39,345 nucleotides of DNA from Oscillospiraceae bacterium (GTDB lineage Bacteria; Bacillota; Clostridia; Oscillospirales; CAG-272), in the NCBI GenBank assembly GCA_015064095.1, contig SVSW01000011.1:1-39345 (forward strand), given 5' to 3'. Made by a program: the position numbers and the translations under genes. The notes beneath the pieces are model-generated. The model was not told the DNA's origin. It did not search any database and worked only from the letters and a program-made list of their open reading frames with translations. Every line of letters begins with the position of its first letter. The stretch's first letter is position 1. Positions 32,108 to 39,345 of the stretch are shown piece by piece.

Positions 32108-32138
32108 AATTGCCTCCGCTGGTTAAAAATATATTAAA

Positions 32139-32167
32139 AGTTTATCACAACGTGCCGCGCTTGTCAA
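32139..32167 (-). promoter_or_regulatory. Promoter of ilvE
   Basis: Minus strand TTGACA (32162-32167), 17-nt spacer, TAAACT (32139-32144), with TGTGA as an extended -10. Leader about 25 nt, too short for a T-box. Confidence 0.75.
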
Positions 32168-32187
32168 TATTTTTGATAAAAATATCC

Positions 32188-32216
32188 TTGTATTGTGATT
32201 TATAAAATGATATAAT
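32188..32216 (+). promoter_or_regulatory. Promoter of the pseudouridine synthase operon
   Basis: TTGTAT (32188-32193), 17-nt spacer, TATAAT (32211-32216), with TG before the -10. Divergent to the ilvE promoter, 20 bp between -35 boxes. Confidence 0.75.
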
Positions 32217-32243
32217 TATAATAATAAATACGGAGGACACGAA

Positions 32244-33146
32244 ATGAGAGAGATCATCAAAAGTGAATACGACGGTCTTACGCTTCGCACGTATCTTCAG
32301 AGCAAGCTTTTCATTTCGGGGCGTCTTCTCACTCGGTTAAAGCAGACCGACGGCGGAATCAAAGTCAACGGCGAGCGCGTAACAGTGCGTTACGTTTTAA
32401 GGGCGGGCGATATTCTTGAGCTTGCAGACTGTGATACGAAAACAAATGAATCGGTCGAGCCGCGTGACCTTGCGATCTGCGTGCTTTTCGAAAATGACGA
32501 TGCAATCGTCCTTGCAAAACCGCCGCACATGCCAACTCACCCCTCTCACGGTCACCGTAATGACACGCTCGCAAACGCGCTCGCGTTCCGCTTTCGCGAC
32601 ATTCCCTTTGTTTTCCGCCCGATAAACCGCCTTGATCGGGATACAAGCGGCGTTGTTTTGGTCGCAAAAAATCAGCGTGCGGCATCGTTTTTCGCCGAGG
32701 CTATGAAGCGCGGAGAATTCAAGAAAACATATCTTGCCGTCTGCGACGGCGAGCTTTCCGGGGCAGGCACGGTCGAAAAGCCGATCAAGCGAGCGGAAAA
32801 AAGCATAATTTTGCGTGTTGTGTGCAATCAGGAAGACGAAGGGGCACAATATGCAAAAACGGAATATGAGGTGCTCGCGTCAAACACGCGCGCCTCGCTT
32901 GTGCGCGTCAGTCCCAAAACGGGCCGCACGCATCAAATACGCGTACATCTTGCATCGCTCGGCGCGCCTATCGTCGGCGACAGCCTTTACGGGCGCGAAA
33001 GTGAGTATATCGACCGTCAGGCGCTCCATGCGTATTCGCTTGAATTCCCCTTGCCTACAGGCGAGCGGATCTGCATAAAAGCCCCTCTGCCCGAAGATAT
33101 ACTGTTGCTTTTATCTGCGCTCGAAATAGAAAAGGATAGAATATGA
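32244..33146 (+). CDS. RluA-family 23S/tRNA pseudouridine synthase
   Basis: 300 residues. An N-terminal S4-like region (residues 1-62, ending VTVRYVLRAGDILEL) precedes the RluA catalytic domain. RPINRLDRDTSGVVL holds the catalytic Asp131, and VSPKTGRTHQIRVHLASLGAPIVGDSLYG is split by the usual motif III. The family isomerises uridines in 23S rRNA or tRNA; which position cannot be told. CGGAGGA precedes the ATG. Its stop overlaps the next gene's start by 4 bases (ATGA). Confidence 0.92.
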   Translation: MREIIKSEYDGLTLRTYLQSKLFISGRLLTRLKQTDGGIKVNGERVTVRYVLRAGDILELADCDTKTNESVEPRDLAICVLFENDDAIVLAKPPHMPTHPSHGHRNDTLANALAFRFRDIPFVFRPINRLDRDTSGVVLVAKNQRAASFFAEAMKRGEFKKTYLAVCDGELSGAGTVEKPIKRAEKSIILRVVCNQEDEGAQYAKTEYEVLASNTRASLVRVSPKTGRTHQIRVHLASLGAPIVGDSLYGRESEYIDRQALHAYSLEFPLPTGERICIKAPLPEDILLLLSALEIEKDRI

Positions 33147-34222
33147 TCAAAAAAATCAAAAATTTCGGAATAGGATATTCCCTGCTTTTTGTATTCGCGG
33201 CTATAAGCCTTACTATCTATATCGCGGCGATAATTTCCACGCCCTTTGCTGATTTTTTCAACCGATATCCCGCGGCGTTTGTGCGTGCCGCGCTTTCATA
33301 TGCCACATTTCTTTTGCCGATCTCGCTTGCGGAGATCATGCTGATTTTGCTTATCCCCGGCGTAGTCCTTCTTATGATATATGCCTTCCGTCGCTGCTGC
33401 GCCTCTTGGAAAAGAGTTTTTCTGTTTTCGGCAAGGCTCATCGCCGTTGCCTCCCTGCTCTTTTCGCTTTTCGTTTGGACGCTCGGAACGGGCTACCGAA
33501 CGACCCCGATAGAAGATCGGCTTGAGCTTGCGGATAAGGAAACGACCGCGAGCGGCGTAAGATCGGCTGCCGAGCTACTGATAGCCGAAATTTCCGAGCT
33601 TCGCGGCGAAATCGAATACGCCGAGGACGGCTTCTCCGTTATGCCGTATAATTACGAAGAAATGTCAAAAAAGCTTATGGAGGCTTACGGCAAGGTCTGT
33701 GATAAATACGATTTCATTTCTCGCTTTTCGAGCCGCCTCAAGCCCGTCATGCTGAGCGAGCTTATGACGTACACTCATATTTCGGGCGTTTATTCATATT
33801 TTACCGGCGAGGCGAATATAAATATAACCTTCCCCGATTACGGTTTGCCATACACGGCTGCACACGAGCTTGCACATCAGCGCGGTATTGCGCGAGAGGA
33901 CGAAGCAAATTTCGTTGCGTTTCTTGTGTGCGAGGCATCAGACGACCCGTATATCCGTTACTCAGGCTATGTCGGCTTGCTCGAATATATGCTGGGGGCA
34001 TACAGGGAAGCTCCCGATTACCGTGAGCTTTATCAAACGATCCCCGCCGAGCTTCGCGGTGAGTTTCGTGCATACTCTGATTTTTGGGAAAAATATGCCG
34101 ATAATGTAGTCGGCGATATTTCCGGCGCAATAAATGACAGCTATCTTCAAATTCAAGGAACTCCCGGAAGCATCAGCTATTCGCTTGTGGTCGATCTCGC
34201 GGTAAAATATTTCAACACTTGA
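33143..34222 (+). CDS. DUF3810 family membrane protein with HExxH motif
   Basis: 359 residues. Three N-terminal membrane helices (about 12-32, 52-80, 92-113) precede a large extracytoplasmic domain. TAAHELAHQRGIAREDEANF holds H241-E242-x-x-H245, with Glu252 and Glu254 as possible third ligands, the arrangement of gluzincin-type zinc metallopeptidases. The family is annotated only as DUF3810 and no substrate is known. Coupling by a 4-base overlap to the pseudouridine synthase probably reflects shared expression only. A peptidase acting at the cell surface is an inference from topology and motif. Confidence 0.82.
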   Translation: MIKKIKNFGIGYSLLFVFAAISLTIYIAAIISTPFADFFNRYPAAFVRAALSYATFLLPISLAEIMLILLIPGVVLLMIYAFRRCCASWKRVFLFSARLIAVASLLFSLFVWTLGTGYRTTPIEDRLELADKETTASGVRSAAELLIAEISELRGEIEYAEDGFSVMPYNYEEMSKKLMEAYGKVCDKYDFISRFSSRLKPVMLSELMTYTHISGVYSYFTGEANINITFPDYGLPYTAAHELAHQRGIAREDEANFVAFLVCEASDDPYIRYSGYVGLLEYMLGAYREAPDYRELYQTIPAELRGEFRAYSDFWEKYADNVVGDISGAINDSYLQIQGTPGSISYSLVVDLAVKYFNT

Positions 34223-34279
34223 ATTTTTTTGCATATAATGGTATAGAGTTTTGATTTTCTATTTCTTTTTTTGAAAATT

Positions 34280-34290
34280 TGTGATATAAT
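34280..34290 (+). promoter_or_regulatory. Extended -10 promoter of murA
   Basis: TGTGA then TATAAT (34285-34290). The region 17 bp upstream is T-rich (TTTCTT) with no good -35. It is the only candidate in the gap between the DUF3810 gene and murA. Confidence 0.65.
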
Positions 34291-34330
34291 GTAAAGTAGC
34301 ATAAAACATTCTTCGCAAAGGATACGGTTT

Positions 34331-35611
34331 ATGAACAAAATTACAGTTAAAGGCGGCAACCGGCTATACGGCACAGTGCAGATAAGCGGCATGAAAAATG
34401 CCGCCCTTCCGATCGTTTTTGCGAGCATTGTAACCGGCGAGACCTGTATTATAGAGAATATTCCGCTTGTTGATGACGTTTTAAAATCAATAGAAATAAT
34501 CCGCGAAATGGGCGGCTCTGCCGAATTCATCGAGCCGACCACGGTTAAAATAGATACAAAAAATTTTGTTGCCGGGTCATCTCCAGATGACCTTGCATGC
34601 AAGATCCGCGGCTCAATGTATCTTCTCGGTGCTGAGCTTGCGCGCAGCGGTGAGACCGTTCTCAAGCAGCCCGGTGGCTGCAATATCGGCAAGCGACCGA
34701 TGGATATTCACATGAAAGCATTTACAGCACTCGGAGCAGATATGGACGAGGGCGATGATTATATTCGCGGCAAGGTGCGCGACAAGCTTCGCGGAGCTAA
34801 TATTTATTTTGATTTTCCGTCTGTCGGTGCGACTATCAATGCAATTATAGCCGCCGTCACGGCAGAGGGCACGACCGTGATAGAAAACGCGGCACGCGAG
34901 CCCCACATCGTTGATGTGGCTAATTTTTTCAACACCTGCGGTGCAAACGTTACCGGTGCCGGAACAAATACGATAAAGATCCACGGGGTCGAAAAGCTCC
35001 ACGGCTGTACATATGCAATAATCCCCGATATGATCGAGGCAGGTACATATATGACCGCAGTTGCGGCCACCGGCGGCTCTGTTACGATCGAGGGTATAAT
35101 CCCAAAGCACATGGAAAGCGTTTCGCAAAAGCTCATTGATATGGGTGCTTGCGTTGAGGAGGGCGACGAGTGGATAACCGTCACCTCGGACGGACATCTT
35201 CGCGGAATAAAGATAAAAACCATGCCCTACCCCGGATTCCCGACAGATATGCAGCAGCAGTTCGGTGCTCTGCTTTGCCTTGCAGAGGGAGAGGGCGAGA
35301 TATACGAAAGCATATTTGAAGACAGACTTCGCTATACGGCGGAGCTTGGTAAAATGGGGGCGCAGATCACGGTCTCGGATCGCACCGCGACCTTCCACGG
35401 AGTAAAAAAGCTGACCGGAGCTTCGGTTCGCGCGCTTGATCTTCGCGCCGGCGCGGCGCTCGTTATCGCGGGTCTTTGCGCCGAGGGCAAAACGGAGGTT
35501 TCCGGCGCTGATTACATTTATCGCGGATATTATGATTTCGTGCCGACCTTGCGCCGCCTCGGAGCTGACATTTCCGAGGACAAATACGCAACACATATCT
35601 ACGGAGACTGA
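34331..35611 (+). CDS. murA: UDP-N-acetylglucosamine 1-carboxyvinyltransferase
   Basis: 426 residues of the EPSP synthase/MurA fold. K22-N23 in SGMKNAA and the active-site Cys117 in QPGGCNIGKRP are present, so it is expected to be fosfomycin-sensitive. RGSMYLLG, IPDMIEAGTYM and PYPGFPTDMQQQ are further family marks. It performs the first committed step of peptidoglycan synthesis, moving enolpyruvate from PEP to UDP-GlcNAc. AAAGGAT precedes the ATG. A bidirectional terminator follows directly. Confidence 0.97.
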   Translation: MNKITVKGGNRLYGTVQISGMKNAALPIVFASIVTGETCIIENIPLVDDVLKSIEIIREMGGSAEFIEPTTVKIDTKNFVAGSSPDDLACKIRGSMYLLGAELARSGETVLKQPGGCNIGKRPMDIHMKAFTALGADMDEGDDYIRGKVRDKLRGANIYFDFPSVGATINAIIAAVTAEGTTVIENAAREPHIVDVANFFNTCGANVTGAGTNTIKIHGVEKLHGCTYAIIPDMIEAGTYMTAVAATGGSVTIEGIIPKHMESVSQKLIDMGACVEEGDEWITVTSDGHLRGIKIKTMPYPGFPTDMQQQFGALLCLAEGEGEIYESIFEDRLRYTAELGKMGAQITVSDRTATFHGVKKLTGASVRALDLRAGAALVIAGLCAEGKTEVSGADYIYRGYYDFVPTLRRLGADISEDKYATHIYGD

Positions 35612-35637
35612 AAAAGTCCGCCAAAGGCGGACTTTTT
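35611..35637. terminator. Bidirectional terminator between murA and tcdA
   Basis: AAAAAGTCCGCC (35611-35622), loop AAA, GGCGGACTTTTT (35626-35637): a 12-bp stem that overlaps the murA stop and reaches the tcdA stop. Confidence 0.92.
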
Positions 35638-36322
35638 ATTTTATCAGATCCTTAATTATTTCGCCGGCTATGATAAGCCCCGCAACAGACGGAACGAACG
35701 AAACGCTCCCGATCACCCCAAGATCATTCGTTTTTGCCGCTTCACGGGAATAAACGACTTTAAGCTTTTTGTCGATGCCGAGAGGACGAAGCTGTTTTCT
35801 CACCGCACGCGCAAGCGGACAAGTATCCGTTTTTGACAGATAAGCGACCTCAAATTTTGTCGGGTCAAGCTTATTTCCCGTCCCCATAGCAGAGATCATA
35901 GGTATGCCGAGTGCATCGGCTCGACGCGCAAGCTCAACCTTTGCCGCAACGGTATCGACCGCATCGGCTATGTAATCGCACCCGTCAAGCGAAAATTCAT
36001 CGGCGTTTTTCGGAAGATAAAACACCTTATGTGCCGTGACCTTGCAATCGGGATTTATATCCGCGATCCGAGCCTTCATAACATCGACCTTTGCCCGACC
36101 GAGCGTTGAACGGAGCGCGATTATCTGGCGATTTATGTTGGATTCGGCAACGGTGTCCGCGTCATAGATATCAAGCGCACCGATACCTGCGCGCGCAAGC
36201 GCCTCGCAAATAAAGCCGCCGACACCTCCGACACCGAAAACGGCAACACGCGCGCTTTTCAGCTTATCGCACGCACCGCCGCCTAAAAGGGCGGCGGTGC
36301 GGCTCATTTCTTCATTGTTCAT
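35636..36322 (-). CDS. tcdA: tRNA threonylcarbamoyladenosine dehydratase (TcdA/CsdL)
   Basis: 228 residues with an E1/ThiF-like adenylation domain: VAVFGVGGVG (27-36) nucleotide loop, DIYDADTVAESNINRQ with D54, D56 and the NxNRQ motif, and YIADAVDTVAAK later. TcdA cyclises t6A37 in tRNAs to ct6A using ATP. It is distinguished from MoeB/ThiF by the closing part (GSVSFVPSVAGLIIAGEII). The start overlaps the upstream small gene by 4 bases (ATGA). Confidence 0.92.
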   Translation of the reverse strand: MNNEEMSRTAALLGGGACDKLKSARVAVFGVGGVGGFICEALARAGIGALDIYDADTVAESNINRQIIALRSTLGRAKVDVMKARIADINPDCKVTAHKVFYLPKNADEFSLDGCDYIADAVDTVAAKVELARRADALGIPMISAMGTGNKLDPTKFEVAYLSKTDTCPLARAVRKQLRPLGIDKKLKVVYSREAAKTNDLGVIGSVSFVPSVAGLIIAGEIIKDLIK

Positions 36323-36693
36323 CTGGCAAAATCAGCCTCTGTCGCCTCGTCATCAACGGGGATCTCGTAGATCGGCTTGGCAGCGCGTCCTGCGTTATCG
36401 GCGCGCTTTCTTCTGTGGAAGCCTGCGTTTATCGCGTGATCGGCGCAGGTCGCCTCGTCTTCGTCAAACACCTCGTAATCGTCCTCGTCGAAAAAGTCAA
36501 AGGCATATCCGTTATTCTTCTTTTTCGCGCGGCGAAGTAGGAAATACCCTCCGGCAAGATCAACAGCCGCCACGGCTGCGATCGCTGCGAGCAGATTTTT
36601 CTTTTTAATGCAGGTAACAATAAAAATTATCACGAGCAGGCAGGCAGAAAATATCAGTGCCATTCCGAGATATTCACGTTCTCTTTTCTTCAT
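36319..36693 (-). CDS. Small membrane protein with acidic tail, unknown function
   Basis: 124 residues. A basic start (MKKREREYL), two hydrophobic helices (about 10-30 and 34-53), a basic joint (LRRAKKKNN) and a soluble tail that starts very acidic (FFDEDDYEVFDEDEA). I do not recognise a family. The ATG at 36693 is chosen because GGAG lies 6 nt upstream. It is coupled to tcdA by a 4-base overlap and follows prfB after 88 bases without a terminator, so the three may be one operon. Confidence 0.6.
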   Translation of the reverse strand: MKKREREYLGMALIFSACLLVIIFIVTCIKKKNLLAAIAAVAAVDLAGGYFLLRRAKKKNNGYAFDFFDEDDYEVFDEDEATCADHAINAGFHRRKRADNAGRAAKPIYEIPVDDEATEADFAR

Positions 36694-36781
36694 ATTAATC
36701 TCCATTCCGCCGCTGAGTAGCAGCACAAACAGTTTTGAATTTAGTAGCGTGAGCAGGAAATAATCTCTTGCGCCAATCTTC

Positions 36782-37903
36782 TTATAACGCAGATTTATCT
36801 TTTGCGTTTTGCTTTAAGAAAGCGTTGATAAATCCGTCTATCTCGCCGTCCATGACTGCCGAGATGTTTCCGCTTTCAAAGCCCGTTCTGTTGTCCTTTG
36901 CAAGCGTGTAAGGCATAAATACATACGAGCGTATCTGCGCACCCCACTCTATGTTGGTCTTGTTGCCCTTTATGTCCTCGATCTTGTCAAGATGCTCGCG
37001 CAGCTTTATTTCCATGAGCTTTGCTTTCAACATTTTAAGCGCGGTCTCCTTGTTTTGGAGCTGCGAGCGCTCTGTTTGACAGCCGACGACAATACCGGTT
37101 GCCTTGTGGACTATGCGGATCGCCGATGAGGTCTTATTGATGTGCTGACCGCCCGCACCGCTTGATTTGTGAGCCGAAACTTCTATTTCGTCATCACGGA
37201 TCTCAATGGCATCGATCTTATCGAATTCAGGCAACACCTCGATCGACGCAAAAGAGGTCTGACGGCGTCCCGCGGCATCAAACGGTGAGCAGCGAACAAG
37301 TCTGTGAACGCCGTTTTCACTCTTAAGATATCCGTAAGCATTAGTGCCGATGACCATTATAGTTGCACTCTTGATTCCCGCCTCATCACCGTCCAGCCAA
37401 TCCATGAGCTTGACTGTAAATTTATGAGATTCAGCCCAACGAGTGATCATGCGGTAAAGCATCTGCGCCCAATCTTGTGCTTCTGTGCCGCCCGCACCCG
37501 GGTGGAAGGAAACGATTGCGTTGTTTTTATCGTACTCACCGCAAAGAAGAGTTTCAAGTCTCATTCTCTCCTCTTCTTCAACAATACCTGCGAGCTCTGC
37601 CTGTACCTCGGGAATAGATCCCTCGTCATTTTCCTCTATTGCCATCTCGGCAAGTGTGATCGCGTCCTCAAGACGAACCGAAAGCGCCTCAAAATCCTCT
37701 ATTTTGTCTTTTGTCTGCTTTATTGTTTGAAGGACCTTTGACGAATTCTCCTGATTGCTCCAAAAGTCCTGCTCCTGTGTTTGCTCCTCAAGCTTTTTGA
37801 CATTCTCACGAAGCTCCTCAATGCGAAGCGAATCGCCGAGCTCCTTTATTGTTTCTCTATGCAGAGTAAGCGTGTATCTTGCTTCTTCAAGTGCCGCTAT
37901 CAA
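36782..37903 (-). CDS. prfB: Peptide chain release factor 2
   Basis: 373 residues. SPF (206-208, the UGA/UAA-recognition tripeptide) and GGQ (251-253, peptide release) are both present. Most bacteria need a +1 programmed frameshift at an in-frame UGA near codon 26 (CTT TGA C). Here the corresponding place reads GDSL-RIEEL (residues 23-31, CTT CGC) in one continuous frame, so autoregulation by frameshifting is absent. The start is a TTG at 37903 with GGAGG 9 nt upstream. An out-of-frame 15-codon ORF ending in TGA overlaps the start (see the finding). Promoter at 37949-37978. Confidence 0.96.
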   Translation of the reverse strand: MIAALEEARYTLTLHRETIKELGDSLRIEELRENVKKLEEQTQEQDFWSNQENSSKVLQTIKQTKDKIEDFEALSVRLEDAITLAEMAIEENDEGSIPEVQAELAGIVEEEERMRLETLLCGEYDKNNAIVSFHPGAGGTEAQDWAQMLYRMITRWAESHKFTVKLMDWLDGDEAGIKSATIMVIGTNAYGYLKSENGVHRLVRCSPFDAAGRRQTSFASIEVLPEFDKIDAIEIRDDEIEVSAHKSSGAGGQHINKTSSAIRIVHKATGIVVGCQTERSQLQNKETALKMLKAKLMEIKLREHLDKIEDIKGNKTNIEWGAQIRSYVFMPYTLAKDNRTGFESGNISAVMDGEIDGFINAFLKQNAKDKSAL

Positions 37904-37934
37904 CTGTTTTTTCCTCCATAGGCATAATATTCAT
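37887..37934 (-). other. Short UGA-terminated ORF overlapping the prfB start
   Basis: Starting at the ATG 37934..37932 the frame reads MNIMPMEEKTVDSGT and stops at TGA (37887-37889), five codons into prfB in another frame. AGGA lies about 6 nt upstream but may be at the transcript's 5' end. It could be chance; if translated, its UGA stop would be read by RF2 itself. Confidence 0.3.
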
Positions 37935-37948
37935 ATCTTATCCTATTT

Positions 37949-37978
37949 ATTATAACATAAGTATACCGCCTTTGGCAA
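37949..37978 (-). promoter_or_regulatory. Promoter of prfB
   Basis: Minus strand TTGCCA (37973-37978), 18-nt spacer, TATAAT (37949-37954), with TATGT as an extended -10. Confidence 0.75.
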
Positions 37979-37999
37979 GTATAAATTCAATTTTTGCAA

Positions 38000-38031
38000 A
38001 AAAAGCGCCTGCCGCGCTATGCGCGGCAGGC
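38000..38031 (-). terminator. Terminator after the solute-binding protein gene
   Basis: An 11-bp GC-rich stem GCCTGCCGCGC / GCGCGGCAGGC (38007-38017 and 38021-38031) with a 3-nt loop, followed on the minus strand by GCTTTTTTTGC. It starts 15 bases after the stop codon. Confidence 0.9.
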
Positions 38032-38045
38032 ATGACACTTTTATA

Positions 38046-39345
38046 TCAGTCGGGGAATTTTTTAAGCTGTTGCTTTATAAGCAGCTCCGCAGTACCGGAA
38101 TATTTCTTATACATGGACGCAAAATCTTTGTTTCCGTCATACATAAGGGCCTCGAGTCTCAAATACAGATCGTTCCAGGAATACGCAATACCGACATCAT
38201 ATGTACGTGACGCGAAAATTTCATCAAGAAGCGCGGGCGTGATATCGTCCTTTGCAAATCTCGACTTCTGTGCCTGATCATAGTATGCGGGTCGGAGGAT
38301 CTTGTGCGACTCCGCTGCCCAGAATTCAAATATAACGGACGTTTTCTCGGCATTTTCAGGAGCAGTCTTGGAGAAGCAGACAACCGTTGCAACATTGTTT
38401 ACAGGTGTGTAGTATCTTGACTGCTGATCGTTATACATAGGAGGAGCAAGAATTCCGATATGCATTTCAGTGTCAAGATAGTAAAAATCGCGAGACGCTG
38501 CGAGCACCTCTGGAATAAAGAGAATGTTTCCGTGAGAATAAAGCTCTAACATCTTAGCCGTATCGGCATCGGAGGCAAGAACGCGTGTTCCGGTCGTAGT
38601 ATACGGATTAATTGTAATGCCGATCCAATAAGGACGGAGCGATATTGTTTTTTCCATGATATCGATCACGTTGCCGCTGTTCATCGTGAGCTTGAAGGTG
38701 TTGCCGTCGGCAACCGCGACCTTTTCACCCGCACCGGTAAACAGTGAAGTTGCAAGATACTGATGGCCTATGAGTCCCCAAGCACTGTCCTCGCTGGTGC
38801 TGGTGGGATCGTCAGTAGCAGCTTCCACCATCTCGATAAATTTATCGATCGTCCACTTCTTGTTCGCGAAAAGATCGTAAGGATCTTCAAGACCGCGTGA
38901 CTGTATAACCTTATGGTTGAAGAAGAATACCCAGGTTGCATCCTCGTCAACGCAGGTGATATCGGAGAAGAAATAATAAAGCTTGCCCTTTATCTTAAGA
39001 TCATTGACGGAGTTTTGATCATACCAAGGCTTCGAGGTGTCTAAGTACTCAAGGTCGGAGGTTGCATAAAGCTTACCGGTTTGCGCAAGCTTATATGATT
39101 CTGCTGCTCTAAGAATAAACATGTCGTATTCGTTGCTGTTCGTCTGCAGAGCTGTTGCAGCCTCGTTATAAGCTCCCTGAACTTGCGCAATATCAACTCC
39201 GAGCCTATCATAAAGCGAGTCGTTTCTCTTCTTTATCGCATTTGCTATCTCCGTTACGACGAGCTCGGTTTCACCGTTATACATTATATCATAGTTGCCC
39301 CATTGCGTTACACCAATTCGTGACATGACAGTGAATGTAGTCCCC
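38046..39345 (-). CDS. Extracellular solute-binding protein of an ABC transporter (partial, N-terminus beyond window)
   Basis: At least 432 codons, open to the window edge. The first visible residues (GTTFTVMSRIG) match the start of the mature domain of sugar-type family 1 binding proteins, so the signal peptide and lipobox lie outside. Later marks are a substrate-binding lobe with DPYDLFANKKWTIDKFIEM, AAESHKILRPAYYDQ and the closing C-terminal helices. The protein would capture a carbohydrate or similar solute outside the cell; the ligand is unknown, and no permease is in view. The internal ATG at 39326 is not the true start because the frame continues upstream with conserved-looking sequence. 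Confidence 0.8.
   Translation of the reverse strand, partial: GTTFTVMSRIGVTQWGNYDIMYNGETELVVTEIANAIKKRNDSLYDRLGVDIAQVQGAYNEAATALQTNSNEYDMFILRAAESYKLAQTGKLYATSDLEYLDTSKPWYDQNSVNDLKIKGKLYYFFSDITCVDEDATWVFFFNHKVIQSRGLEDPYDLFANKKWTIDKFIEMVEAATDDPTSTSEDSAWGLIGHQYLATSLFTGAGEKVAVADGNTFKLTMNSGNVIDIMEKTISLRPYWIGITINPYTTTGTRVLASDADTAKMLELYSHGNILFIPEVLAASRDFYYLDTEMHIGILAPPMYNDQQSRYYTPVNNVATVVCFSKTAPENAEKTSVIFEFWAAESHKILRPAYYDQAQKSRFAKDDITPALLDEIFASRTYDVGIAYSWNDLYLRLEALMYDGNKDFASMYKKYSGTAELLIKQQLKKFPD

Noticed and set aside
32108..32138. T-box or other riboswitch before ilvE
   Set aside because: The leader from the mapped promoter is only about 25-30 nt and has no hairpin.
34613..35596. Minus-strand ORF of 327 codons opposite murA
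   Set aside because: Shadow of a complete murA with intact active-site cysteine; no ribosome site.
37887..37903. ACT TGA A at the end of the prfB-overlapping ORF as a frameshift site
   Set aside because: P-site re-pairing from ACU to CUU would be poor, no SD-like stimulator precedes it, and the canonical location is codon 26, not here.
1..39345. CRISPR arrays, insertion sequences, prophage or integrase genes
   Set aside because: I saw no repeat-spacer pattern, transposase, integrase or phage structural gene; the only direct repeat found is the 17-bp slippage repeat in hemZ.

Overview
The window looks like a chromosomal segment of an anaerobic member of the Clostridia (Firmicutes/Bacillota), by eye of moderate GC content. 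The evidence is a yabP-yabQ-divIC sporulation/division cluster, a SpoVB-type flippase, HemZ, a CdaA/CdaR pair, a bifunctional Rel enzyme, a ferredoxin-dependent 2-oxoacid oxidoreductase operon, and a BspA-like leucine-rich-repeat lipoprotein of the kind common in gut Clostridia. I see no insertion sequence, prophage, CRISPR array or rRNA. It reads as core chromosome, and the genus cannot be fixed from the sequence alone.

Layout. Positions 1-16801 are one long minus-strand block, described here in the order of transcription. A sigma-A-type promoter (16824-16852) precedes cdaA, cdaR, an FAD-dependent oxidoreductase, an RseC-like protein, recJ, rel, dtd, hemZ, a uridine-kinase-like P-loop protein, an MTA/SAH-deaminase-type amidohydrolase, spoVB and mazG. 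Most joints are overlaps or gaps of a few bases. HU then follows with its own promoter and terminator, and after it rqcP, yabP (with a candidate sigma-E promoter), yabQ and a partial divIC. One transcription unit thus appears to carry both the c-di-AMP and the (p)ppGpp synthesis genes. Positions 16991-20308 (plus) hold a MinD/ParA-like ATPase and the four subunits of a VOR/KOR-type oxidoreductase.

Positions 20344-26375 (minus) hold a D,D-carboxypeptidase-like protein, a heterodimeric ABC exporter with one degenerate ATP site, and a CorC/HlyC-type CBS membrane protein. Upstream of the last (26376-26581) is a complete leader: promoter, an 18-codon acidic ORF containing a hairpin, and an intrinsic terminator starting 3 nt after the ORF stop. 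This looks like a transcription attenuator and may sense Mg2+; it is the most interesting item in the window. Next come tRNA-Thr(CGU), rsmA, the mosaic BspA-like lipoprotein, a short class I mannose-6-phosphate isomerase, tRNA-Lys(UUU), a flavodoxin-like protein, ilvE, an RluA-family pseudouridine synthase with a DUF3810 metalloprotease-like membrane protein, murA, tcdA with a small membrane protein, prfB (without the usual programmed frameshift), and a solute-binding protein cut by the window edge.

Regulatory DNA is compact and uniform. Sixteen candidate vegetative promoters can be read, nearly all with 17-bp spacing, and all carry TG one base upstream of the -10 hexamer. Convergent genes share bidirectional hairpin terminators, and several terminators abut the -35 box of the next gene.
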